NCBI GenBank assembly: GCA_009760855.2
Contig: WPIO01000007.1
Location: forward strand, 2,655,001-2,672,500
Direction of reading: 5' to 3'
From: Cristatella mucedo
Lineage: Eukaryota > Bryozoa > Phylactolaemata > Cristatellidae
DNA length: 17,500 nt
Part shown: positions 1 to 8,680 of the stretch, in pieces
Position numbering within the stretch: position 1 is the stretch's first letter
How the letters are laid out: every line of letters starts with the position of its first letter
Program-made: the position numbers and the translations under genes
The notes under the pieces: generated by a model
The model's input: the letters and a program-made list of their open reading frames with translations, nothing else
The model's database searches: none
Told to the model about the DNA's origin: nothing

Positions 1-1089
1 TTCTGACGTGGCTGCGGCAATCTAATGGACGGTCAGGTCGAACGCTGCCTGCCCGGCAGTGCACGATCGAGCCAGAGACAAGTGTCCAAGGATCGGCAGC
101 ATTGCTTGCACCCGTCGTGGCAGATGGCTAGCCGAAGCAGGACGTGCGCCCTGGCTGGTCGCAGCAGGCAAGCATTCTGCTCGTCGCCGGCGTCGCTTGG
201 CTTCGCACAGCCAGCTGCCACCTCCTGGCGATGGCAGGAGGTGCTGCCGAAGAGAAAATCGCGAACCGATGCATTTGGACACAGCTGCTGGAGAGAAAGT
301 CATGAGCCGATGCGTTTGCCGTAAAATTCAAAGACTCATTCATTCCTTTTCGAATGCCTTTGCCTCGCCGGTCGCAGGGTTTAACGACAGTCTTTACTAT
401 CTGCCACAGGCTAAGACTGCTCCTATCGGGCAGCACGCTGTCAACTAGGCTGCAGCATGGCAGCCGCCAAGGTGGCCGAGAGCGTTGTCATTGAGGAGGC
501 TTCGACTGGCGACTGGGCGAAGTGAGAGTTGGGAGTGCACTGCCAGGCCCCAGTCGCTACGCCTGTCAATAGCAGCATTGACTGCAAGAAGGTCAACGGA
601 CCCTGGGCTTTCCCAGGGGATAGAGCTGCAAGTCAACGTACTTGTAATTTGCTGCCTTTCGCATGGTCAAGGAGTGGCACCTCTCTGGTGTTATCCTGGC
701 TAAGCCTCTGCAGAGAAGCAAGTGAGGTGCAACATTAAAACTGTTCGAGAGAATCCGAATGGGTGCTAGCTGGCTCTGCGGAAATCATGAGACGAGAGGC
801 TTTTGGTCTAGACGTGGAAGAGCTCACAGCATATGCCAGAACCACTGAAAGCTGTGCTGTGGCACTCAGCTGTTGCACCATTGAAAGTCAGCTAGCCTCT
901 AATTTAGTAGAGCCGTTAGCAGTTTTCTTCAGCTGGAAAACCGAGTGACTGCAATTCTTATTGGCCGGTCGCACAGCCAAATAACCTCGCTTGAATGCCC
1001 AGATAAGAATGCACTGTTGACACCTCAGCTCGAACAGGCTGCTGTCGCACCTCCCATTGAACTACTGCAAATATGATGACGTTCCTATC
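1..1089. other. Unassigned sequence; CpG-rich left end
   Basis: No gene or known repeat is recognised here. The first 320 bases are GC-rich and hold about 29 CpG by hand count, close to what their composition predicts, whereas later stretches have very few. Several overlapping frames are open on both strands in 20-450, which is what GC-rich sequence gives by chance; none has a recognisable domain. A 25-bp imperfect direct repeat lies at 252-276 and 293-317. Around 940-1000 the sequence resembles the LDYCNS region of family 2 LINEs, but too weakly to call. A CpG-island-like edge of a gene outside the window is possible but unproven. Confidence 0.4.
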
Positions 1090-2325
1090 CAAGATGTTAA
1101 GCGTGGCCACACGATCACAAGAGTCAGGATTGCTTCAGGTGCATAACGACCTTGGGAATGCAAACTTGGACAGTGTTACTGCTTGTTTTGCTTGATCTTT
1201 CGGCATTGTTTCATGCTATTGATCACCAAATCCTTCTCGAACACCTGTTATCTCTCGATCATCTCTCGATCTCGAATTGTCGTCGAGTCGAATTCTCTCC
1301 ACTCACTTACTGCAGTTATTATTGCTTATTATTATTGCTTATTGCTGGCATCAGCACATGGATTGCAGCAAACTTTCTCAAATTTAATGACAATAAAACC
1401 AACGTACCAGTTATGGGCAAACCAAGTGTTACTAAGAAATTGGAAAACTTAATGCTCAAAATGGGCTCTGCCAGCATATCTCCAGAAATCGAGGTGCCCT
1501 GTTTCAAAGTGACCTTATACTAGACGACCACATCAGCTCCACAGTCAAGCCTGCCTACTTTCAGCTACATAACAGTGCTAAAATTTGGGCTTGCTTAGAC
1601 AGGAATACTACATCCAAATTGGTCCATGCATTTGTGACATCCCGTCTCGACTTCTATAACCCACTGCTTGCTGGTTTATCGGCCTGTACAATCAGGTGCT
1701 AATAGTTGGTGCAAAACTCTGTTGCTAGGCTTGTCTGTCCTGAGCTTCGGACGTGCCACGTCAATCTGCTTCTTGCCGAACTGCACTGGCTCTCAGTCAA
1801 GGAGCGTATCGACTTCAAAGTTCTGTCACTCACATTAGGTTTCTTCATTCTTTTTGTCCAGCCTACCTATCAGAACTACTCCCCGCCAGGCTAGGCATCG
1901 TACCACCTGCTTCTCTTAATTAAATAGTTTAGCTATACGCCGTACGAACCTCAAATCTTTTAGAGACTATACCTTTAGTTCGCATGCTCCCAAAGCCTGG
2001 AACTCACTCGTGGAACTGACGTCACGACACTCCCCGACTTGACTACATTTAAAAAGAAGCTGCAAGCTTACTTGCTTGTCTCAGCATTAGTGGGTCCCTG
2101 TGATTCGTCCTTTGCTTGCTTAGGCATGCTGACACAAGGCATGATGCCACTAACCATATTTAGATGTGGACACTGTTGTCTCACCTCTAACCATGCTATG
2201 CTTTTTGGCATTGTACATGTTACCCCTAACCGTTTGATTATGCTTCCTTTGCAGCAAATGTTAAGTGCCTCGAAAGAGATTAGGTTCTGTGAGGGCTCGA
2301 TACAATGTATTTTATTATTCAGTGC
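1090..2325 (+). mobile_element. Degraded L2/CR1-like LINE, family 1 copy A
   Basis: This is a dead 5'-truncated non-LTR retrotransposon that once encoded a reverse transcriptase. It begins with a frameshifted stretch like QSAYRxGHSTET...LLQVHNDL (about 1095-1160), then RT motif A as VLLDLSALFHAIDH (D codon at 1194); the usual second aspartate of DLSAAFDT is histidine (1212-1214). Motifs B and C are missing because of an internal deletion near 1280-1345, where a TTATTATTGC-rich patch sits. The frame resumes as TWIAANFLKFN and GKPSVTKKLE, then QSDLILDDHISSTVK, TSRLDFYNPLLAGL, LVQNSVARLVC, LAELHWLSVKERIDFK and APKAWNSL. Stops near 1700 and several indels interrupt it. The 3' end has PLQQM without the following stop, and a TTTTATTATT tail. 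By eye it matches copy D closely over 1520-1830. The 5' limit is uncertain. Confidence 0.85.
1312..1346. repeat. TTATTATTGC low-complexity patch
   Basis: Interrupted TTATTATTGC-type repeats lie exactly where LINE copy A lacks the RT block that holds motifs B and C. The patch may mark the deletion junction or a later slippage expansion. Confidence 0.6.
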
Positions 2326-2907
2326 CCAGGGCTGCTACTTCGTGGCCGGCAAAGTTAACCACCAGCAGCTCAATGTGGCGAGCTGCATGCTGCAGCCACG
2401 ATTGCTCCGAGGCCACCATCGGCTCAATCGCCGGCCAATAGCCAAGATCTACCCTAAGATAGACTGCTTGCTTTCAGCCAAGCTAGGAGAGCAGTACCGG
2501 TCGTGGTGGCACGTGGGCAGGCTGACAGCAGGGTGAGATCGACCGACAGGATGGCTTGCTCGTGAGCAGCTCTGCGAACCGGGGTCAGTCAGAGGGGAGG
2601 TCAAATGGAACACCCACTGCGGTTGTGTCGGCAGCAGCTGACAGTTGACAGACTGCTAGTTTTATATGGCTGAACGTGCACAGATGTTGAGACTAGAATC
2701 GAGACATCTCCTGTGGCTTAATTTTGCAAGCACTTAACGACGATCTTTTACGTAGCTCATTTTCGTTGTAATCAGCAACCATTGCAAGTTTCATGGCCAG
2801 CGAGTCAGTCTTTTTGCTCTTTTAACTGGATTAGTGCATTGCAAAAGGTTGGGGATGACAATACTGACTGAATGGGTGGAGCCCAAGCATGGAATGTTGG
2901 GGCTGAA

Positions 2908-2938
2908 GTGAGGAGGGGTGAGGTGAGGTGAGGGGGGG
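2908..2938. repeat. GAGGT/GAGGG purine-rich repeat
   Basis: A short imperfect GTGAG/GGTGA tandem patch ending in a run of seven G residues. It is simple sequence with no evident gene association. Confidence 0.7.
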
Positions 2939-2988
2939 CTCTGAAGGGCTCGTGGCAGTCAACCATCGCAGTCCTAATGAGGTTTATT

Positions 2989-3005
2989 TCATCATCATCA
3001 TCATC
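2989..3005. repeat. (CAT)n microsatellite
   Basis: Five consecutive CAT/ATC triplets, directly readable. It is short and unremarkable. Confidence 0.8.
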
Positions 3006-3111
3006 CGTAAGGGCATTTTCATTAGGTAGCTATTGGCCAATTTTTTCTGAAGTTTGATGGGAAATTTAACGAACCAGAATTTCTCTCTTAGGTAAGAGCA
3101 AGTTATGCTAT

Positions 3112-3305
3112 TGTGAGCCATGACGGCAAACTAGGTAAGGGTTGCTCCTTATGGCCTTGCTCCAAGGTCACGGGTTCGAATCCTGTGGTGGCTAATCCTT
3201 TATTACCTCTGCAAGTGGTGGTGATAGCCATCAAGGCTCTTCCACCGCCATAAAAATAGGTTGTTAAATAAGCTAGTATTATTGTTATTATTATTATTAT
3301 TATTA
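3112..3305 (+). mobile_element. tRNA-derived SINE, copy 1
   Basis: The head carries a perfect tRNA-type B box, GGTTCGAATCC, at 3173-3183. About 40 bases upstream is a degenerate A-box-like stretch around GACGGCAAACTAGG. The body is followed by a TTA tail (3281-3305). The same unit recurs on the other strand at 9889-10064: the 20 bases at 3210-3229 are identical in both copies, most flanking bases also match, and both end in GTTAAAT(A/C)AGCTAGTATT. Recurrence in both orientations, a Pol III-type internal promoter and a 3' simple-repeat tail are the hallmarks of a SINE. The wide A-B box spacing suggests a Leu/Ser-like tRNA ancestor, but this is inference. It is not a functional tRNA: no acceptor stem pairs. 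No clear target-site duplication was found. Confidence 0.75.
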
Positions 3306-3634
3306 CCTCATGGAAGCTGATTGCCAATCACCTCATCAATATCATTGTTGTGCTCCTACTTTGTACTGACGCGACTAAAGTTTGGCTATCGAGCCTATCT
3401 TAACGACCGTCGGATAAAGCAACGAGTAAGTCCAGGAGGCAAAGACAGTTTAGTGTGTCTGGACTAGCGTGCGAATGCCCTCAAAGGATTGCCGAATCTG
3501 AAGGATAGCCGACGAAGTGAGTAGCATGGAAGCAGCAGCATACGCAGACGGCTGAAAAAGGATGCACCACAGTAGGCAACATAAGAGAAGTTGTCGTCGC
3601 CTAAGAATTTTGGAGATCAGTTCCACAGTCTGGG
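3306..3634. other. Unassigned sequence between SINE and LINE copy B
   Basis: Nothing recognisable was found here: no motif, tandem repeat or match to other parts of the window. The left end of LINE copy B may extend somewhat into it. Confidence 0.5.
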
Positions 3635-4025
3635 ATCCGCAGAGAAAAATTCGGAATCTAATCGTTTACCTCTACCTTTACGGACCTCAAATTCTTTGGA
3701 GGCCGTGACTTTACTTTGTGTGCTCCCAAAGCTCGGAACTCACTTCCGACTGGCGTTACGACATCCCCCTGACTTGACTACATTTGAAAAGAAGCTAAAA
3801 TACATCTATTATCACATCATTTAGTTGGTCCTTTGGGTGTCTTTGCCTGCTAACGCTGGGCATGCTGCCACTGACCATATTTGCATGCTGACACCTCTAA
3901 CCATGTTATGCTTGTTGTCATTGTGCATGCTACCACTAACCGTTCGATCTTGCTTCCTTTGCAGCACATGTAAAGTGTCTATAAAGAGATCTCTGGGGGT
4001 GCTATGATAAGTATATAATATTAAA
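3635..4025 (+). mobile_element. Degraded LINE, family 1 copy B (3' end)
   Basis: This is a short 5'-truncated relic of the same LINE family as copies A, C and D. It starts near FSESNRL, the segment before the last conserved block of the ORF, and reads in shifted frames through a block like FTLCAPKARNSLPTGVTTSPDLTTFEKKLK (shown here as family landmarks). The repeat-rich 3' region follows, with recurring CATGCTGCCACTGACCAT-like units, then PLQHM and a stop at about 3956-3973, and the terminal block AAAGTGTCTATAAAGAGAT...GGGGGTGCTATGATAAG. The ATT tail is reduced to TATAATATTAAA. Stops and frameshifts show it is dead. It carries no RT catalytic region. Confidence 0.8.
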
Positions 4026-4184
4026 CAGTTTTTGTTGCCAGCAGTCTTTATGTGGATTAATTGAATTGCAAATTTATTGTCCACAGAAAATCTGACAGCA
4101 TAAGGAGGCTAAAAATATTGCAGCAGCTAAACTGGGTAATAGGAGTTAGGTCATAGCCTCAAGGCCTTGAGGGTAAGCGGAGCA

Positions 4185-4410
4185 TTTTTGAACTGTTTCC
4201 GTTGATCAAGCTGGAGCCGCTCCTATAGCAAAGAAGACATATGGCCAAACCTTCTGGATTTGTTGTCTAAACTTGCAGCCATATTCATCACTAGACGTAG
4301 AGGCTTAAACCAATCTAAAACTCAGTTACAGTAGTCCAGTCTAAATAGAACCGGAGGTACTAGTAAGATGTTAAGCCATTCACCGTGGTAGACAGTGGCC
4401 CTATTTCGGG
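4185..4410 (-). mobile_element. Degraded LINE, family 2 fragment I
   Basis: Read on the minus strand, one frame gives FRLDYCN (about 4326-4348), a stop, then LRLVMNMAAS and RRFGHMSSLL. These match the LDYCNS, QLVMNTAAR and HLLKELGW blocks of copy F at 13120-13270 in the same order and spacing. The DNA upstream (minus strand, 4350-4410) also aligns with F around its NCLPQ block. Similarity may continue to about 4500 but becomes too weak to be sure. In the wider L2/CR1 group these blocks lie downstream of the RT domain. The fragment has stops, and no 3' end of family 2 is visible next to it. Confidence 0.7.
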
Positions 4411-5126
4411 ACATGGATCGAACGTGATGACCTGCTGTAGAGGCGATCTTCCGCGTGGAACTTCCAAAGAAACCGTCAGCGAGGAAACCTCAATTACGAG
4501 CAAATAATAACGGCAGGACGACAACTTAACAAATTCCAAGCAAGGTAATACAATATCTGTTGCCCGAAACTCACACAAACGCTCACACGCATGACGCATG
4601 CGCCCTCACTCATGCACGTACGCACACACATACACAGGCACCCATGCATGCGCACGAACGCAGTTAATGAAAATAATTTGTGTATCGCTTAGTCAGTGCT
4701 CTCACGAAGCCTTGAAGACTGGCAGGGTTTGTCTCTTGGAACTTTTCCATAGAGGTCACTTGCAGCTTAAGAAATATCTGGTTGTGAAAACAAGATTTCA
4801 AGGATGGTGCAAGCAAGCAAGCAAACATGACAGCTGGCAGCTGTAAATCTACTAGGATAAGCCAACGTATTGATGTATCTGCCATACAGGTTGCTACCCT
4901 ATCAATTACCGAATTCCAGGAAGGCTGCTACAAATTCTTAAGTGTTAGCTGGGTGTCCTAGTGGTTCTGCAATTGCTCGAAATTTTCGTTGATCGTCTGC
5001 ATTCTTTTCTTTTTGGAGAACCACGTGCTTGGGCCACTTGCCATGACCCTGTACTGCGACCTTGGACGAGCCTTACTTGTTGGACAGTACATACCATTTC
5101 CCCCTCCCAACTGTGTTCTCATGCAG
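4411..5126. other. Unassigned sequence with CA/GCATG-rich patch
   Basis: No gene is recognised. Position 4560-4670 is rich in alternating purine-pyrimidine (ACACAC, GCATGC and CGCACAC pieces), a Z-DNA-like composition but imperfect. A GCAAGCAAGCAAGCAAAC run lies near 4810. The minus-strand open frame across 4360-4599 may in its first part be extended, decayed family 2 LINE sequence. Confidence 0.4.
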
Positions 5127-5285
5127 CACACCTGAGTTTCTGGATGGCCGGCAATCGCACATTGTTAATTATTTCCAAACCGTGTCGGCCATTATCAATC
5201 TTAACTTAAAAACTCTACGAGTAAATCCAGATGAGATTGTAGTAAAAATGGCAAGGCTCTTTATCAGGGTCTCCAAGTTTTGCAG
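5127..5285 (+). other. Candidate internal exon of an unknown gene (weak)
   Basis: A pyrimidine-rich tract followed by ATGCAG (ending at 5126) makes a good splice acceptor, and CAG|GTAACG at 5285/5286 a good donor. The 159 bases between them, a multiple of three, are open in one frame and would be a phase 2-2 exon. The peptide includes PEFLDGRQSHIV, SAIINLNLKTLRV and DEIVVKMARLFIRV; I recognise no family. The frame also happens to be open upstream to 5047, so chance is a real alternative. No neighbouring exon is visible in the window. Confidence 0.2.
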
Positions 5286-5587
5286 GTAACGTTGCCTTTA
5301 TAAATTCATGGATCGGTATAATTTCATTTTTCTCAATTGCTATGTATTTATTTCGGCGTATTAATTCATTGCTGGCTATATTTTCATTGGGTTGTTACGA
5401 CGATAGTTAAAGATATGCCAGAACTGCTTATCAAGCAGAGTAATCTTGAGCATATTCCATCACTTGCTCACGGTAGCTCGCGGAACCGACAAAGTTATGT
5501 CACTTGAGCATCAAAATACTTCTCTTGAATCAATTTTTAATTATACTTCCTGATACAGAAAGCTCTGGTAATTTATCTTAATTAACA
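5286..5587. other. AT-rich unassigned sequence
   Basis: AT-rich sequence without recognised genes or repeats leads into the large palindrome. If the candidate exon upstream were real, this would be intron. Confidence 0.4.
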
Positions 5588-5675
5588 AAGATATGTAATA
5601 AGTGTATAGCTTAATTAATACGATATATATATATATATATCGTATTAATTAAGCTATACACTTATTACATATCTT
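5588..5675. repeat. 88-bp perfect AT-rich palindrome
   Basis: Arms of 35 bases at 5588-5622 and 5641-5675 are exact reverse complements. They flank an (AT)9 core (5623-5640) that is itself palindromic, so all 88 bases form one perfect inverted repeat. Pairing stops at the next base on each side (A at 5587, A at 5676). Such DNA can extrude a long cruciform or hairpin. Possible origins are a small hairpin-type transposable element, a microsatellite-driven inverted duplication, or an assembly fold-back. Confidence 0.95.
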
Positions 5676-5700
5676 ACATATATTATATATACATATATAT

Positions 5701-5775
<75 letters not shown>
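5676..5775. repeat. (AT)n-(GA)n compound microsatellite
   Basis: Irregular AT/ACAT repeats run to 5704, a pure AT run to 5740, then a GA run to 5775. It directly abuts the palindrome. The open minus-strand frame across it (runs of Tyr-Ile and Ser-Leu) is an artefact of the repeat. Confidence 0.95.
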
Positions 5776-5777
<2 letters not shown>

Positions 5778-6076
5778 GTGTGGTCCCCCTGTACCTGAAC
5801 CGGGAGGCCAGGGTTCCCCCACAATTCCGGCAGGGCATTGCCGGCTAACGTATATATGCAAGTTACAAATTTCAATGCATCTTCTGTATGCCATGGATAA
5901 GTATGTCGCACCCAGACAGCCCTATCCTGCTTAGCTCTCTCACTCTTGCTTTGCTCCGACACTAGACTCCCACCAGCTTAACCAACCCCTCCACCTGCTA
6001 CTTCGACAGAGCACTAATGCAGTGCTCGAAAGCTCCCAAATCTTGGTTTACTGTTTTAAGTGCGGGTCTCGAGTGA
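5776..6076. other. Unassigned, partly GC-rich sequence
   Basis: A GC-rich block just right of the microsatellite holds a small stem (CCGGCA at 5827-5832, TGCCGG at 5839-5844). Nothing else is recognised up to the tail of LINE copy C. Confidence 0.4.
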
Positions 6077-6545
6077 ATAATAATTTAATAATAATAATAA
6101 CACTTGATAAAGCGCCCTCAGAGAACCCAATTTCTTTCTAGGTGCTTTACATTTGCTGCAAAGGAAACCCGATCGAATGGTTAGCTGTAGCAAGCTCGAT
6201 AAACAACAAGAATAACACGGTTAGGGGTGACATGCACAGGGTCAGCATGTAAGTGTGGTTAGTGGCAGCACCCACAGCGTCAGCACACATAAGCACATAC
6301 AGGACAAATCGCAGGGACCCACTAAATGCTGTCATAAATAGGTGCGCTTTTAATTTCTTTTTAAATCTGGTCAAGTCAGGGGATGTCGTTACGAAAGTCG
6401 GGAGTGAGTTCTGGGCTTTGGGAGCATACGAACTAAAGGTACGGTCCCAAATGATTCGAGGTTTGAACGAGGTATACATTAACAGTTATTTTCCGAAAAG
6501 CAGGTAGTACGATGCTTGGCCTGGTCGGGAAGTAGATTTTAAAGT
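6077..6545 (-). mobile_element. Degraded LINE, family 1 copy C (3' end)
   Basis: On the minus strand this is a 5'-truncated family 1 copy. Its reading starts near YLLPDQAKHRTTCFSENNC, continues as RTFSSYAPKAQNSLPTFV and LTRFKKKLKAHLF, and then stays open through the repeat-rich region to PLQQM and a stop at 6147-6149. The terminal block TAAAGCACCTAGAAAGAAAT...GAGGGCGCTTTATCAAGTG and a TTATTATTATT tail (6077-6101) follow. The last roughly 110 codons (6147-6479) are uninterrupted, which makes this the cleanest 3' end of the family in the window. It is the only family 1 copy on the minus strand here. Confidence 0.85.
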
Positions 6546-7346
6546 CTTACTCTCAGGCTAGCAAGCATTTCGCCGACACCATGGTGCGAAATAGTCTGGG
6601 GTGTCCTCCACACTCTCACTTTGAGGTTGCACTCAAGCGTCTTGGCCAGCCAATCGTGCCAGTGTCAACTGACCAATGATTTAGACAGAAAGTCACCTTC
6701 ACAGTATGTCGGGAGAGCTAGTACAATACAGGTACTTAGATTAGAAATGCAGGTAACTATTTGGGTATTTACACAGGTGGTCATCTTTTAATGTGTTTAT
6801 GCTGCCCTATTCTTTTTTTGTTTTGGTGGCAGTGGTGTGCTTTTAGAACACCTGCTGATCTAATTAATGACTACATGGCCTGAAAGACAATGTGCTGATT
6901 GTTCAGTTCAAAAGTTAGTTTTGCTGTCTTGCCATCTCTGGGCAGACTGCCTCCAAATTTAAAACTCCAAGAACACACATTAGCTATTTTTTCATCTTGT
7001 CAATCCATTTGCAGCCTCTTACGATGTCACAGCAAGGCAGCAGACTTAATAAGAATACGGCTCATTTCAGTGACTACACAGAGTGATCATGAGACAAAAT
7101 CGAGTATATGGACATGCTGAAGATATCGTTCGGTTAATTATGTCAATATAACATTTGACATTCTCAACTTATCATGCTGAATTTTTCTCTCGTAATTGTT
7201 GGTGCGGTTGTGCGACTGACATTGTTTGTTTACATGGAATGTAAATGCTTAGGTACATAAAAGTTTCAAAGGGAAGACCACTTCCATAGCTAGTGGTTAC
7301 ATTTGATTCGTATGCACGATTAAGGGCTGTCAACGACATAACGGCT
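6546..7346. other. Unassigned AT-rich, CpG-poor sequence
   Basis: No gene, repeat or LINE homology is recognised. The stretch 6721-6900 has no CpG that I can see. The small open frame at 6899-7120 has no recognisable motif. Confidence 0.5.
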
Positions 7347-8680
7347 GGCTTAAGATCTTACGAGTGCCTCTCACCTCGTCTGTGCATTACAGGCACTGCA
7401 TTGCAGTAGTTCAGTTCTTATCTCAGTGGGAGACTCTAGAGTATTGATGTGAATGGACGAAGATCATCTGAGGTACCTCTGAAATATGGGCTATCTCAGG
7501 GCTCCGAGCTTGTTCCCACTCTTTTCATGATTTATACTCTCTTCTTACCGATGCGATTTCCAGTCACAATCTAGGTTTCCACTTCTATGCCAATGACACT
7601 CAGTTGTATGTTTGTTTTGATCCCTCTCACCCTTCAAGCACGTAGAATTCTCCCGGCTACCTTGCTGCATTTACTGATGACATCCGCACATGGATGGCAG
7701 CAAACTTTCTTAAATTTAATAATGATAAAAACTAACCTACTCGTTATGGGCAAACCAAGTGTGATTCAGAAATTGGAAAAGCTGACGCTCGAAATCGGCT
7801 CTGCCAGCATATCTCCGGTTGAAACTACGCGAAATCTAGGTGTCATGTTCCAAAGTGACCTCTCGTTAGACGACCACGTCAGCTCCACAGTCAAGTCTGC
7901 TTACTTTCAGCTACATACAATTGCTAAAATTCGAGCTTGTTTAGATAAGGATACCACATCTAAGTTGGTCCATGCATTCGTGACATCCCGTCACGACTTC
8001 TGCAACTCACTGCTTGCTGGTCTACCGGCATGTGCGACCAGGCGATTGCAGCTGGTGCAAAACTCTGCAGCTAGGCTTGTCTGTCGTGAGCGTCGCAGTT
8101 GCCACATCTCACCACTTCTTACCGATCTCCACTGGCTCCCAGTCAAGCAACGCATCAAATTCAAGGCTTCGTCGCTAACTTTTAGGTCCCTTTATTCTTT
8201 GGCTCTAGTCTACCTATCATATCTACTCCCCCCTGCTAAGCATCCTATCACTCGCTTTTCGGAATCTAACTGTTTATGTATACCTTGTACAAACCTCAGA
8301 TCATTTGGAGACAGTGCCTTTAGTTCGTATGCTCCCAAAGCCTGGAACTCCCTCCTGACTTGTGTCAGAACATCCTATCACTTGACCACATTAAAAAAAA
8401 ACTTAAAAACACCTATTTAGGACAGCATTTAGTGGGTCCCTGTGATTCTCCTTCGTGTGCTTATGCGTGCTGACACTGTGCATGCAGCCACTAACCACAC
8501 TTGCATGCTGACCCTGTGCATGTCACCCTTTATCATTTTATTCATGTTGCTTATCAAGCACGATACAACTCACCATTTGATTGTGATTCCTTTGCAGCAA
8601 ATGTAAAGCATCTAGAAAGCGATTGAGTTCTCCGAGGGCGCTTTATAAAGTGTGTGATCATTATTATTGTTGTTGTTATA
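7347..8680 (+). mobile_element. L2/CR1-like LINE, family 1 copy D (best preserved)
   Basis: The most complete copy in the window, 5'-truncated within the RT domain. It starts near CITGTALQ*FSSYLSGRL (7375-7430). RT motif B follows as GLSQGSELVPTLF (about 7488-7526), then motif C as FYANDTQLY (7583-7609), with Asn where the first catalytic Asp of YADD should be. The rest of the ORF, repeat-rich 3' region, PLQQM-stop (8589-8606) and terminal block GAGGGCGCTTTATAAAGTGTG with an ATTATTATTGTTGTTG tail complete it. The tail directly meets LINE fragment H. In-frame stops and at least three frameshifts show it cannot be active. Confidence 0.9.
7488..8420 (+). pseudogene. Remnant of the LINE reverse transcriptase ORF (copy D)
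   Basis: This encodes the end of the RT domain and the C-terminal region of an L2/CR1-type ORF2 protein, which copies the element RNA into the genome. Order of motifs: GLSQGSELVPTLF (motif B), YAND (motif C, 7586-7597), TWMAANFLKFNNDK, GKPSVIQKLEKL, LGVMFQSDLSLDDHV, HDFCNSLLAGLP (about 7992-8030), LQLVQNSAARLVC, SPLLTDLHWLPVKQRI (about 8113-8157), FGDSAFSSYAPKAWNSL and LKKNLKT. One frameshift lies between motifs B and C, and another is an extra A in the run at 7727-7731. From 7732 to the TAG at 8418 the frame is unbroken, about 230 codons. The endonuclease, ORF1 and the first part of the RT are missing. Catalytic Asp-to-Asn and the frameshifts make it a pseudogene. Confidence 0.85.

Larger units (their letters stand above)
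2326..3111. other. Unassigned sequence with short simple repeats
   Basis: No gene, LINE or SINE homology is recognised between LINE copy A and the first SINE. It contains a purine-rich GAGGT/GAGGG patch at about 2908-2938 and a run of five CAT/ATC triplets at about 2989-3005. The open frame of copy A runs on to 2536 past the end of the element and is read-through into unrelated DNA. Confidence 0.5.

Noticed and set aside
930-1010. Another family 2 LINE fragment (GACTGCAATTCTTATTGGCC resembles the LDYCNS region)
   Set aside because: Only about 40 bases are similar, and no second conserved block follows in order.
2039-2536. 165-codon plus-strand frame as an independent gene
   Set aside because: Its first half is the 3' part of LINE copy A and its second half is chance read-through beyond the element's tail.
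3112-3200. A functional tRNA gene at the perfect B box
   Set aside because: No acceptor stem or anticodon arm can be folded around it, and the unit recurs with a long non-tRNA body, so it is a SINE head.
5654-5962. Minus-strand open frames with runs of Ser-Leu and Tyr-Ile
   Set aside because: They are translation of the GA and AT microsatellite; the non-repetitive part matches no known protein.
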